This document shows positions 7,962 to 21,487 of a stretch of 64,000 bases of DNA, piece by piece. The DNA is taken from NCBI RefSeq assembly GCF_014648475.1, contig NZ_BMRE01000012.1, positions 62,001-126,000 on the forward strand, in the 5' to 3' direction. The notes beneath the pieces are model-generated. The model was not told the DNA's origin and ran no database searches. It worked only from the letters and a program-made list of their open reading frames with translations. Source of the stretch: Lentzea flava. GTDB taxonomy: Bacteria > Actinomycetota > Actinomycetes > Mycobacteriales > Pseudonocardiaceae. Each line of letters begins with the position of its first letter. Positions within the stretch are counted from its first letter, which is position 1. The translations under genes were made by a program, and so were the position numbers.

Positions 7962-7972
7962 CTACCGGGTAG
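7962..7972 (+). promoter_or_regulatory. Palindrome upstream of the fused carboxylase
   Basis: CTACCGGGTAG is an 11-bp dyad located about 70 bases before the carboxylase start, in the 160-base gap after the MFS gene. It is the only strong dyad seen there and could be an operator for a lipid-metabolism regulator. I do not recognise the binding protein. Confidence 0.35.
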
Positions 7973-8043
7973 TAGACGAGAGTGTGTACATCGATTGAGC
8001 GGCGTCTGCCGCTGAGGTTGTACGTCCGCGAGGAGCCAAGTCG

Positions 8044-13509
<5,466 letters not shown>

Positions 13510-13525
13510 TGCTTGGATGGGAGGG

Positions 13526-13560
13526 CCCGGTCGCGGTGCGGCCGGGTCTTTCCGCTTTTT
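13526..13560 (+). terminator. Intrinsic terminator after the carboxylase
   Basis: The stem CCCGG-t-CGC with GCG-g-CCGGG (13526-13546) closes on a GGT loop and is followed by TCTTTCCGCTTTTT, a textbook stem and T-rich tail 16 bases after the stop. Confidence 0.8.
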
Positions 13561-13571
13561 CTGGGGGAACT

Positions 13572-14291
13572 GTGCGAGAGATCGCCGAACTCGTCGACGT
13601 CGCCGATCCGGGGTGGCCGGTGGTCGCGGACGCGATCGCCGAGGGCGTCACCTCGTGCGTCGTGCTGCCGCCGGATCATTCGGCCTGCCGCGCGACGCTG
13701 CTGCAGCTGCAGGTGACCGCGCGGTCGTTGCTCGGTGCGGTCGTGCTGAACAGCGGCGGCCTGGCGCTGCACCACGGCTGGCTGCGCGTGTACGGCGGAT
13801 CCGGTGGCTCGTTGCCGAGCCTCGCCGAGGTGAACGGGTTTCCTGCTTCGTTCGATCCCTCGTGGGTGCCTGAGGCAGGGCTGGTGCTCGCGCACGATGT
13901 GCTGGGCGGCGTGTTCGCGTTGAACGGCGCGGACTGCGCGGGGCACGGCAGGCCGGGGGAGCCGGGCCAGGTCGTCTACTTCGCGCCGGACTCGCTGGAG
14001 TGGGAGACCTTCGATGGCGGCTACAGCCACTGGCTGCTCTGGCTGCTCGACGGAGGGCCGGCCGGGTACTACGCCGATTCGTTCTGGCCGTCCTGGCAGG
14101 CGGAGGTGGCCGAGCTCGGGCTTCGGGACGCGATCACCATGTGGCCGCCGTTGTTCTCGAAGGAGGGGGCGGAGAACGTCGCGGGCACCACGCGCAGTGC
14201 GGTGCCGTTGGGGCAGCAGCTGTCGTTCAGCGTGGACTTCGCCCGGCAGTTCGGTCTGCCCGATCCCGGCCCGCTCGGCCTTTTGACGTAA
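13572..14291 (+). CDS. DUF2625 family protein
   Basis: This 239-residue soluble protein is recognised as DUF2625 by the run RATLLQLQVTARSLLGAV and LNSGGLALHHGWLRVYGG in its N-terminal third, plus GVFALNG and DSLEWE further on. No function is assigned to the family. No signal peptide or membrane helix is visible. The GTG start follows GGGGGA. It comes just behind the carboxylase terminator and so probably has its own promoter. Confidence 0.82.
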   Translation: MREIAELVDVADPGWPVVADAIAEGVTSCVVLPPDHSACRATLLQLQVTARSLLGAVVLNSGGLALHHGWLRVYGGSGGSLPSLAEVNGFPASFDPSWVPEAGLVLAHDVLGGVFALNGADCAGHGRPGEPGQVVYFAPDSLEWETFDGGYSHWLLWLLDGGPAGYYADSFWPSWQAEVAELGLRDAITMWPPLFSKEGAENVAGTTRSAVPLGQQLSFSVDFARQFGLPDPGPLGLLT

Positions 14292-14334
14292 CGGCTGACG
14301 CGCGCAGCACGAGGACAGGGTGACGGGAGGGCGG

Positions 14335-16269
14335 ATGCGGCGTTACGTGACCATCGCGGTGACTGCGGTCATCGCCGCGCTGCTTCTGCCCGTCACGGTC
14401 AACGTCGCCACCAGTTCGCTGCCCGCGGCGTGGCAGCCGTATCTCTGGGTGGCGTGGCCGGTGTCGGCTCTGCTCGCCGTCGTGCTGGTGGTCCAGCAGG
14501 TTCGTGGTGACCGCACCGAGGTGCGACTCGACGTGACGCAGGCGGCCGACGCCCTCGCCACCGGAGTTCGCGGGCGGTGGGAGGCGGAGCTGGAGTCGCA
14601 GGACCTGGTCGGCCAGGCGCTCCTGCGGACGTGCGACATCGACGACCTCGTCCCCGGCCGGGTGGTGGTGCTGGGCCCGCCGGGAGCCGGCAAGACCGTG
14701 GCGGCGATCGTCCTCACCTTGGAACTGCTCCAGCGACGCGCGTCGGGCGATCCGGTTCCGGTGCTGCTGCCGGTGGCGCGGTGGGATCCCGGCGAGCACC
14801 TGCACGACTGGATCGCCCGGCGGCTCGTCGAGGACTACACCGGTCTCACCCGCGAGGTGGCCGCGCAACTGGTCGCCGCCGGGCTCGTGCTTCCCGTGCT
14901 CGACGGACTGGACGAGCTTCCCGCCGAGTCCAGGGTGTCCGCTGTGATCGGCATCGACCGGCTGGCAGGCCCGCTGGTACTCACTTCACGTGTCGCCGAG
15001 TACCGGGACGCCCTGGCGACCGCAGGACGTGTCCTCGGCGACGCGCGGGAGATCGTGCTCGGCACCGCGGACACCGACACCGTGATCGGCTACGTGACGC
15101 GTGGCGCGCCGGACGATCCGCGCTGGCAGCCGGTGGTCGCGCGGATGCGTGCGGAGCCGGCCGGTCCACTCGCCACCGCGCTGGCCCGGCCGTTGCTCGC
15201 GTGGCTCGCGAGGGCGACGTACCGGGATCCCCGCACCGATCCGGCGGAGCTGCTGACCACTCCGGAGGAGATCGAGCACCACCTGCTGGCGTCGTTCGTC
15301 GACACGAGGTACCGCGACGAGCACCCGCGCAGGCCGACACCGGGACTGCGGCGCGCCAAGCAGCCAGCCTACGAAGCAGTTGAGGCACGCCGGTGGCTCG
15401 GCCATCTTGCCCTCTACCTCCGGTCGCGCGACACCGACGGCTTCACCTGGTGGCACCTCCGCCAGACGTTGCCACGCTGGGTCCTTCCGCTGGTGTGCTG
15501 TGGGATCGACTGTGTCGGCGGCCTCGCAGGCGGGTTTGTCGCCGGACAGGAGTTTCTGTTCATGATGATGGCTGGCGCTGTGTGCGGGGCGGTTCTCGGC
15601 GCGTGGATCGTTTATGAGGTCGGGCGCGGATCGGTGCCGTCTGTCGTGTCCAGACTGCCCACTGCGCTGCCCCTGCGCGCGATGACGGCCAAGTTCCTCA
15701 CGATGGTCCGTGGCGGTGTAGCAGCTGGACTGCTTTTGGCGACGATCTCGGCGATCTGGTTCGACTGGGCTGATTTTCTCGAGGTCTTCGTCGCCACGGT
15801 GGTCATGATGGCGGCGGTTGGCATCCCCTACGGCCTGCAGGAAGGGCTGGAGAAACAGCTCGCATCGGTCAGCGACGTCCGAGCGCTGAATCCCCGTTCG
15901 TCCCTCCGCGCCAGCTGGTACGCGAACCTGCTGACCCTTGCTGGTCTCGGGCTCGTCTTCTTCGCCGTGCCAGTGGCCGCGGCCACGATCATGACGCCGT
16001 TGATCCCCCCAGGGAGTGAGCCGATGGGTGTCGGCGGCGCTCTGCAGGTCGGCACCGGATTTCTCGTCGTACTGACTGCCTTCATGTTCAGTATGAGCGA
16101 CTGGCTCGCCTACGCGGTCGCCAAACTGCCGTTCGCCACGCGCGGGATCTTTCCCCTCCGGCTCATGCGGTTCCTCGACGACGCCCACTCTCGAGGCGTG
16201 CTGCGGCAGGTCGGCACCTCCTACGAGTTCCGGCACGCCGGGCTCCGCGACGTGCTGGCGGAGCGCTGA
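14335..16269 (+). CDS. Membrane-anchored NACHT-domain NTPase
   Basis: This is a 644-residue protein. Two N-terminal membrane helices (about 5-22 and 34-55) precede a NACHT NTPase with Walker A LGPPGAGKTVA near 112-122 and the NACHT Walker B pattern VLPVLDGLDELP, where small and acidic residues follow the first Asp. The C-terminal third holds several further membrane helices (about 385-620) and ends with the YEFRHAGLRDVLAER segment typical of the module that follows NACHT in actinobacterial proteins. Some bacterial NACHT proteins act in phage defence, but this membrane type has no proven role. The ATG at 14335 has GGAGG nearby and is preferred over the GTG at 14320. Confidence 0.82.
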   Translation: MRRYVTIAVTAVIAALLLPVTVNVATSSLPAAWQPYLWVAWPVSALLAVVLVVQQVRGDRTEVRLDVTQAADALATGVRGRWEAELESQDLVGQALLRTCDIDDLVPGRVVVLGPPGAGKTVAAIVLTLELLQRRASGDPVPVLLPVARWDPGEHLHDWIARRLVEDYTGLTREVAAQLVAAGLVLPVLDGLDELPAESRVSAVIGIDRLAGPLVLTSRVAEYRDALATAGRVLGDAREIVLGTADTDTVIGYVTRGAPDDPRWQPVVARMRAEPAGPLATALARPLLAWLARATYRDPRTDPAELLTTPEEIEHHLLASFVDTRYRDEHPRRPTPGLRRAKQPAYEAVEARRWLGHLALYLRSRDTDGFTWWHLRQTLPRWVLPLVCCGIDCVGGLAGGFVAGQEFLFMMMAGAVCGAVLGAWIVYEVGRGSVPSVVSRLPTALPLRAMTAKFLTMVRGGVAAGLLLATISAIWFDWADFLEVFVATVVMMAAVGIPYGLQEGLEKQLASVSDVRALNPRSSLRASWYANLLTLAGLGLVFFAVPVAAATIMTPLIPPGSEPMGVGGALQVGTGFLVVLTAFMFSMSDWLAYAVAKLPFATRGIFPLRLMRFLDDAHSRGVLRQVGTSYEFRHAGLRDVLAER

Positions 16270-16275
16270 CGCTGG

Positions 16276-16572
16276 TCAGGCCGCGTCGATCTTGAACGGG
16301 TCGTGCTCCGCCAGCAGCTTGTCCAGCCGCGCTCTGTCCACGCGGCTGCTGATGTAGGTGTCCTCCTGCCGGTCCCTGATCACCTTGGCCAGCGTGAACG
16401 CCGACGTGACCGTGTAGAGCATCGCGATCCCCAGGAACGCGCGCACCCATCCGTCAACGGGGAGGAACACCACTCCGATGCCGACGGCGGTCAGCGAGAG
16501 CCCGAACGACAGGACCGCCTGCATGTAGAAGGCGCCGCTGGTCGGGGTGTGCGAGGGCGTGGAAGAAGTCAT
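16276..16572 (-). CDS. YiaA/YiaB two-helix membrane protein
   Basis: This is a 98-residue protein with two membrane helices (about 17-37 and 45-61) and the family pattern YMQAVLSFGLSL ... GWVRAFLGIAMLYTVTSAFTLAKVIRD. The C terminus is charged and cytoplasmic. Function of the family is unknown. It converges on the NACHT gene with six bases between the stops. Confidence 0.85.
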   Translation of the reverse strand: MTSSTPSHTPTSGAFYMQAVLSFGLSLTAVGIGVVFLPVDGWVRAFLGIAMLYTVTSAFTLAKVIRDRQEDTYISSRVDRARLDKLLAEHDPFKIDAA

Positions 16573-16616
16573 GATCCCGAGAGTCCTGGGTCACACCCGC
16601 GCTGTCATGAGTACAG

Positions 16617-17489
16617 CTACTCATTCGCGACACCGAACGGGATGTGCACGCACGGCACGGTCTGGATCAGGTGCCCGCGCTGGTCGTCGAAGAAGATGTG
16701 CGGCTTGAGCACGTCGAGGATCGGCGCCTTCCGCAGGCCTCCCAGGAAGAACGCGTCGTTCACGGTCAGCCCCCACGCCTTGAGGCTGTTGATCGCGCGT
16801 TCGTGGGCCGGGGCCGAGCGGGCCGTGACCACCGAGACGCGGATGCGGTCCTCGGCCTGGCGCTGGATCCGGTTGATGCCAGCAAGGAAGTTCCGCAGCG
16901 GGCCGGGATCGAGTGGCGTCACCACGTTCGTGGCCTCGTGCTCCTGGAACCGGTCGAGCCCGCCGCTCTGGTAGATCCGCTCCGCCGCGTCGTCCGCCAG
17001 CACGCCGTCGAAGTCGAACGCGATCCGCAGCGCCGGATCGTCGTCGTCGATGAAGGAGGAGGCCAGCACCTGGCCGGCGGGCATGCCTGCCAGCGTCGCC
17101 TTGCGGACGTCGTCCGAGTGGGCGGACAGGAACAGCGACATGTTCAGCGCGGGCATGAACTCGTGCGGCGCGCGGCCCTCGGTGAAGATCGCGCGGGTGA
17201 TCGCGAGGCCGTGGTGGGCGGCGGAGCGGAGGATGCGCAGGCCCGTGTCGGGGGAGTTGCGGGACAGCACGATGACCTCGACCAGTGGTCCCAGGGAGTT
17301 GAGCTGCAGCAGGCGCCGGATGAACGGGAACGCGACACCCGGCGCGAACGGCTCGTCGAGGTGCGCCTCCTGGTAGGCGCGGTAGGCCTGTTCGCCCTCG
17401 GACTGGAAGACGGCGTCGGACGCGGAGAGGTCGAACAGCGCGCTCGACGCGATGCCCACGACCAGCAGGTTCTCAAGGCTGGGAGCCAC
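16617..17489 (-). CDS. 5'-nucleotidase (cytosolic NT5C1-like family)
   Basis: This is a 290-residue soluble enzyme matching the bacterial branch of cytosolic 5'-nucleotidases: VEVIVLSRNSPDTGLRI, ITRAIFTEGR, the HAD-like RIAFDFDGVLADDAAERIY and the late HIFFDDQ. It removes phosphate from nucleoside monophosphates. Reading from 17534 would begin inside the upstream terminator hairpin. I chose the GTG at 17489, nine bases after a possible -10 (TACGAT), which would give a nearly leaderless mRNA. No ribosome site is visible. Confidence 0.85.
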   Translation of the reverse strand: MAPSLENLLVVGIASSALFDLSASDAVFQSEGEQAYRAYQEAHLDEPFAPGVAFPFIRRLLQLNSLGPLVEVIVLSRNSPDTGLRILRSAAHHGLAITRAIFTEGRAPHEFMPALNMSLFLSAHSDDVRKATLAGMPAGQVLASSFIDDDDPALRIAFDFDGVLADDAAERIYQSGGLDRFQEHEATNVVTPLDPGPLRNFLAGINRIQRQAEDRIRVSVVTARSAPAHERAINSLKAWGLTVNDAFFLGGLRKAPILDVLKPHIFFDDQRGHLIQTVPCVHIPFGVANE

Positions 17490-17503
17490 GGCATGAGATC
17501 GTA

Positions 17504-17536
17504 CGGTGATCCCGGCGCCCCGCACCGGGATCACCG
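17504..17536 (-). terminator. Strong hairpin behind the lectin-tailed chitinase
   Basis: A perfect 12-bp stem, CGGTGATCCCGG (17504-17515) with CCGGGATCACCG (17525-17536), closes on a 9-base loop six bases beyond the chitinase stop. It isolates chitinase transcription from the 5'-nucleotidase gene behind it. Confidence 0.8.
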
Positions 17537-17541
17537 TCAGG

Positions 17542-18870
17542 TCAGTTGAAGCGCCACTGCTGGTTGGCGGTGCCTGCGCAGTCCCAGAGCTGGAGCCTGG
17601 TGCCGTCGGCCGAGCTGGGGCCGGTGGCGTCGAGGCATCTCCCCGACGCCGCGTTGCGCAGCTGGCCGTTGGCCTCGGCGGTCCACTGCTGGTTCGGCGC
17701 GCCGGTGCAGTCCCAGATCTGCGTCACCGCGCCGTTGGCCGTGCCGGACGCGTCGAGGCACTTGCCCAGTGCGCGCAGGGTGGAGCCGTTGCGGGTCCAC
17801 TGCTGGGCGTTGGTGCCGTTGCACGTCCAGAGCTGCACCGCGGTGCCGTTGGCCGGGTTCGCGCCCGCCACGTCGACGCACTTGCCGCCGTAGCCGGTGA
17901 TGGTGCCGCCGGGCTGCGGGGTGCCGCCGGACGCGGTGTCCCAGATGGCGTTGAGCAGGCTGGTGCTGCCCGTGGTGTCCTGGGAGAGCTCCCAGTTCAT
18001 GATGCCGCCCGCGTTCGACAGCGCCCACGTCGTCTTGCGGCGGATCGTCGGCAGGCCGTTGTAACAGTTGCCGTTGTAGCAGTCGCGGTTGGCGTTGGCC
18101 GGGTCCTGCCGCACGAGGTCGGCGTAGGAGATGTACGTCGGGCGGCTGTAGAACGGCACGCCCAGCACGGCCTTGCTCGCGGGCAGGCCGCGGCTCTTCC
18201 AGAAGTTGACGCTGTTGACCGACCAGTCGTAGTTCGCGTGGGGGCTGCCGCCGTCGTAGGCCATGATGTTCAGCCAGTCGACGATGCCGAACACCGCGGG
18301 CTGCACGCCGTTCGCCGTGTCGCCCTCGCTCACGACCGCGGCGGTGAGCAGTTTGCCGCGGCTGTGCAGGGCGTCGCCGAGCTGGCGCATCAGCAGGGTG
18401 AAGTTGTCGCCCTCTGCACCCGGATCCGGGTACTCCCAGTCGATGTCGACACCGTCCAGGTTGTACTGGTTGACGACGTTGATCAGGGAGTTGACGAACG
18501 TGGTGCGGCCGTTCGCGCTGGCCGCCAGGATCTCGAAGTTGTCGTCGTTGCCGTTGTTCCAGCCGCCGACGGCGAGCGAGACCTTGACGCCGTTGGCGTG
18601 CGCGCCGCTGACGAGCTGCTGCAGCTTGCCGGGCTCGGGGATGGCCTGCAGCGTGCCGTTGGCGTTCGGCAGCGCGAACGAGTAGTTGATGTGCGTGAGC
18701 TTGCTGTACGGGATGGAGCCGAAGTTGTTGGACCAGGAGGGTTGGTAGCCGACGCTCTTGAAGCCGGGGGGATAGGCGGCCTGCGCGGCAGGCGCGATGA
18801 CCGTCGTTGTCGCGGCGGCTGCGGCCAGCGCGAGGCTGACGGCACCGAGGCGAGATCGGAGTGAACGCAT
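17542..18870 (-). CDS. Secreted GH18 chitinase with C-terminal ricin-type lectin domain
   Basis: This is a 442-residue exoenzyme. A signal peptide ending near APAAQA precedes a GH18 barrel with the catalytic line LDGVDIDWEYPD, where the final Glu is the proton donor. The last 115 or so residues are a beta-trefoil with repeated QLWTC/QIWDC/QLWDC and QQW triads of ricin-like carbohydrate-binding modules. It hydrolyses chitin outside the cell and the trefoil should bind glycans. I use the ATG at 18870; an upstream start at 18906 would lengthen the basic N terminus without need. A DasR-type operator lies 46-61 bases upstream, predicting repression released by aminosugars. Confidence 0.9.
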   Translation of the reverse strand: MRSLRSRLGAVSLALAAAAATTTVIAPAAQAAYPPGFKSVGYQPSWSNNFGSIPYSKLTHINYSFALPNANGTLQAIPEPGKLQQLVSGAHANGVKVSLAVGGWNNGNDDNFEILAASANGRTTFVNSLINVVNQYNLDGVDIDWEYPDPGAEGDNFTLLMRQLGDALHSRGKLLTAAVVSEGDTANGVQPAVFGIVDWLNIMAYDGGSPHANYDWSVNSVNFWKSRGLPASKAVLGVPFYSRPTYISYADLVRQDPANANRDCYNGNCYNGLPTIRRKTTWALSNAGGIMNWELSQDTTGSTSLLNAIWDTASGGTPQPGGTITGYGGKCVDVAGANPANGTAVQLWTCNGTNAQQWTRNGSTLRALGKCLDASGTANGAVTQIWDCTGAPNQQWTAEANGQLRNAASGRCLDATGPSSADGTRLQLWDCAGTANQQWRFN

Positions 18871-18915
18871 TGCAGGGGTTGCCTTCCACTTTCGTCGTGC
18901 GCCCACCGCGACGTT

Positions 18916-18931
18916 AGTGGTCTAGACCGGT
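18916..18931 (-). promoter_or_regulatory. DasR-responsive element (dre) upstream of chitinase 1
   Basis: On the minus strand the site reads ACCGGTCTAGACCACT, which fits the known DasR consensus ACTGGTCTAGACCACT at 15 of 16 positions. DasR is the GntR regulator of GlcNAc and chitin use in actinomycetes. The distance of 46 bases to the start codon suits promoter occlusion. Confidence 0.8.
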
Positions 18932-18984
18932 TGCCGGGAAGATCAACTGGCGACCGGAACTGGTTCCGGTCGCCGTTCTGGGAA

Positions 18985-19722
18985 TCAACGCAGGTGGGAA
19001 GCGCCGTTCACGTCGATGATCGTGCCGGCCGCCCACTCGGCCTCCGGCTGCGCGAGCCACGCGACCGCCGCGGCGACGTCCTCGGGCTCGGCGACGCGGT
19101 GGAACGGGCTCTGCGCGCGGATCGCGTCGCCCTCCGGACCCGCGAGGAGGTCCGCCACCATGTCGGTGCGGACGAAGCCCGGCGCGACGCCGGCGACCGC
19201 GATGCCCTGCGGCGCAAGGGAGAGCGCGAGCGACTGGGTCATCGCGTGCAACCCGGCCTTCGCTGCCCCGTACGCGGGGGCGTCGGGCTCACCGCGGTAG
19301 GCGCCCCTGGAGCCGACGTTGATGATCCGGCCGCCCTCGGTCAGGTGCCGGACCGCGTGCCAGGTCAGGTCGGCGGGGCCGTACAGGTTGAGCTCGACGG
19401 TGCGGCGCCAGGCGTCCTGCCACTCGTCGAAGCTCGTCGTCGCGATCGGGTGGTGGAAGTAGACGCCCGCGTTGTTGACCAGGACGTCGAGCCCGCCGAG
19501 CTGCTCGACCGTCTCGCGGACGATCTGCTCGGCCTGGTTCGCGCCGAGGTCGCCCTGGACGGTCACATGCCCTTCGCCGGGGAGGTTCCGGGCGACCTCA
19601 ACGGCTTTGGCTTCGTCGTTGCGGAAGTGGACGGCGATCCGGTGGCCGTTGCGCGCGAGGGCGTGGGCGATGGCGGCACCGATGCCGCGCGAGGCTCCGG
19701 TGACGAGGGCGCGTCGAGTCAT
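18985..19722 (-). CDS. SDR-family oxidoreductase
   Basis: This is a 245-residue classical short-chain dehydrogenase. It has TGASRGIGAAI for cofactor binding at residues 8-18, NNAGVY near 87-92, catalytic Ser in NVGSRGAY and YGAAKAG (Tyr and Lys) near 154-160, and PGFVRTDM. It probably works as a 3-oxoacyl or alcohol reductase; the substrate is unknown. It starts four bases after the kinase stop and is likely cotranscribed with it. Confidence 0.88.
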   Translation of the reverse strand: MTRRALVTGASRGIGAAIAHALARNGHRIAVHFRNDEAKAVEVARNLPGEGHVTVQGDLGANQAEQIVRETVEQLGGLDVLVNNAGVYFHHPIATTSFDEWQDAWRRTVELNLYGPADLTWHAVRHLTEGGRIINVGSRGAYRGEPDAPAYGAAKAGLHAMTQSLALSLAPQGIAVAGVAPGFVRTDMVADLLAGPEGDAIRAQSPFHRVAEPEDVAAAVAWLAQPEAEWAAGTIIDVNGASHLR

Positions 19723-19726
19723 GGTC

Positions 19727-21394
19727 CTAGGGTGCCTGGTTGTCGATCATCCACTTGCCGTTCTGCCGCACCAGCGTGTACGTGTTGCGCTCGGTCATCG
19801 CGACGTTGGCGCCCTGCATGTACTGCACCGTCACCGTCACGACGTTGTCGCCCTGCGGTGCGGGGTTCGACAGCTGGACACTCGTGTAGTTGCGCCAGAA
19901 CGTCTGGTATCCCTCGAAAGTCAGGCCGCGGCCGGCCTTGAAGGAGTCGGTCAGCAACGACCAGCCGGTCTGCAGATCGCCGGGGATCAGCGCGTAGTAC
20001 GCCTCGATCGCCTGCTGTGCGGTCTGCGGTGCGGCAGGCGGGTTCGGGGTGTTCGTCTGAGGGTTGGACTGCGGCTGCGTCTGGGGCTGGGTCTGTGCCG
20101 GGGTTTCCGTCGTCGTCTGCGGCTGGGTCTGGGACGGCGACTGGCCCGTGGTGGGCGCGGCCGAGGAGCCCGAGGCTGGCGGGTTGTTCGTCGCGTTGTT
20201 CCGGTTGCCCTTGGGCCACAACAGGAACGAGCCGATGCCCACGGCCAGGACGAGGATCACGATCGCGATGGGGACCAGCGGGAACTTGCGCCGCTTCTCC
20301 TCGGGTTCCGGCTGTGCGGGAACCGGGGCGGGTGGCGGTTCCTCTGGTACGGCAACGGGTTCCGCGGGCGCCGCCACCACTGGTTCCGGCTCCGGCTCCG
20401 GCTGTGGTTCCGGTTCGGGCTGCGGTTCCGGTTCTGGTTCGGGCTGTGCCTCCGGTTCGGCGACCGCGGCGGCGGCAGCGGCACTCGCCTCCTGCTTCGC
20501 CTTCTCCTCCGGCTGCGCCTCGACCGGCAGCTCGACCGTGGCAGGGATGACCGCCGTCGCCTCGGACACCTGCGGCGACTCGTTCACCACGGCGGCCAGC
20601 AGGTGCACGGCCTCCTCCATGGTGGGCCGGCGCTCCGGCTCGGTGGCCAGCAACCGGAACAGCACGGGGGCCAACAGCGGGCCGGCGTTGGCCGGCGGCA
20701 TGAACGAGCCGCTCGCCACGCGGTGGAGCATCGCGATGTGGTTGTCCGCGGCACCGAACGGCGGAACGCCTTCGACGGCGTTGTAGAGCGTGGCACCGAG
20801 CGAGAAGACGTCGGAGGCGAAGCCGGCGTCTTCGCCGCGGGCGACCTCGGGGGAGAAGAAGGCGGGGGTGCCGACGGTGCCGGTCGCGGTGGCGGTGCCG
20901 TCGTCGGTGGCGCGGGAGATGCCGAAGTCCGTGATCTTGACTTCCTGGTCGCCGATCAGGACGTTGCCGGGCTTCACGTCCCGGTGCTGGATGCCGTGGC
21001 GGTGCGCGGCCGCCAGTGCGGCGGCGGTGTAGCAGCCGATGCGGGCGACCTCGCGGGGCGGCAGCGAGCCCTGCTCCGCGATGACGGCGGCGAGGCTGCG
21101 CGAGGGCAGGTACTCCATGATCAGCCAGGGCTGCCCCTGGTCCTCCACCACGTCGTAGACGCGGATGGCGTTCGGGTGTTCGAGGCGGGCGGCCAGCCGG
21201 GCCTCGCGCATCGCTCTGGCGAGGGCGCGTTCGACCTTGGCTTCGTCGAGGCTGTCGAGCGCGAGCAGTTCCTTGGCCGCGACCACCCGCTGCAGTTGCT
21301 CGTCGTAGGCCTGCCAGACGACGCCCATGGCGCCTTGGCCGACCTTCTTCTGCAACCGGTAGCGGCTCCCGATGAGCCTGCTCTTCTCCTCCAC
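19727..21394 (-). CDS. Transmembrane serine/threonine protein kinase
   Basis: This is a 555-residue receptor-like kinase. The Hanks kinase domain covers about 8-265: GQGAMGVVWQAYD glycine loop, AAKEL lysine, HRDVKPGNVLI catalytic loop, DFGIS metal site and GTPAFFSPEV. A juxtamembrane region rich in Pro, Glu and Gln repeats leads to one membrane helix (PLVPIAIVILVLAVGIGSFL) and a Pro/Gln/Thr linker. The extracellular end of about 95 residues (QAIEAYYALIPGDLQTGW) looks NTF2-like. There are no PASTA repeats, so it is not PknB. The GTG at 21394 was chosen because GGGAG precedes it; a GTG 27 bases upstream is possible. The SDR gene follows at once. Confidence 0.88.
   Translation of the reverse strand: MEEKSRLIGSRYRLQKKVGQGAMGVVWQAYDEQLQRVVAAKELLALDSLDEAKVERALARAMREARLAARLEHPNAIRVYDVVEDQGQPWLIMEYLPSRSLAAVIAEQGSLPPREVARIGCYTAAALAAAHRHGIQHRDVKPGNVLIGDQEVKITDFGISRATDDGTATATGTVGTPAFFSPEVARGEDAGFASDVFSLGATLYNAVEGVPPFGAADNHIAMLHRVASGSFMPPANAGPLLAPVLFRLLATEPERRPTMEEAVHLLAAVVNESPQVSEATAVIPATVELPVEAQPEEKAKQEASAAAAAAVAEPEAQPEPEPEPQPEPEPQPEPEPEPVVAAPAEPVAVPEEPPPAPVPAQPEPEEKRRKFPLVPIAIVILVLAVGIGSFLLWPKGNRNNATNNPPASGSSAAPTTGQSPSQTQPQTTTETPAQTQPQTQPQSNPQTNTPNPPAAPQTAQQAIEAYYALIPGDLQTGWSLLTDSFKAGRGLTFEGYQTFWRNYTSVQLSNPAPQGDNVVTVTVQYMQGANVAMTERNTYTLVRQNGKWMIDNQAP
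20372..20458. repeat. Codon-level Pro-Glu/Gln repeat in the kinase linker
   Basis: Short units of the type CCGGAACCG (minus strand) repeat here and encode PEPEPEPQPEPEPQPEP-like sequence between kinase domain and membrane helix. It is a low-complexity spacer inside the gene, prone to length variation, not a mobile element. Confidence 0.7.
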
Positions 21395-21451
21395 GCCCGC
21401 GCTCCCGTCCCCTTTGATCACCCGCAAGTGTGACGGTTGCCGCGTTTGTCG

Positions 21452-21487
21452 TTGACTGTAACCCCACATGGGGGTACATATGGGGTT
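21452..21487 (+). promoter_or_regulatory. Promoter and overlapping operator of the RHH/Clp-N gene
   Basis: TTGACT (21452-21457), 17 bases, TACATA (21475-21480) forms a near-consensus promoter whose predicted start site falls on or beside the ATG at 21488. Overlaid on it, AACCCCA (21460-21466) and TGGGGTT (21481-21487) are perfect inverted arms, and CATGGGG (21467) and TATGGGG (21479) are direct repeats 12 bases apart. Repeats spaced at about one helical turn are what ribbon-helix-helix dimers bind, so autorepression is likely. Confidence 0.7.

Noticed and set aside
20372..20458. CRISPR-like or tandem repeat array
   Set aside because: The units are short, lack spacers and are explained by Pro-Glu codons inside the kinase gene.
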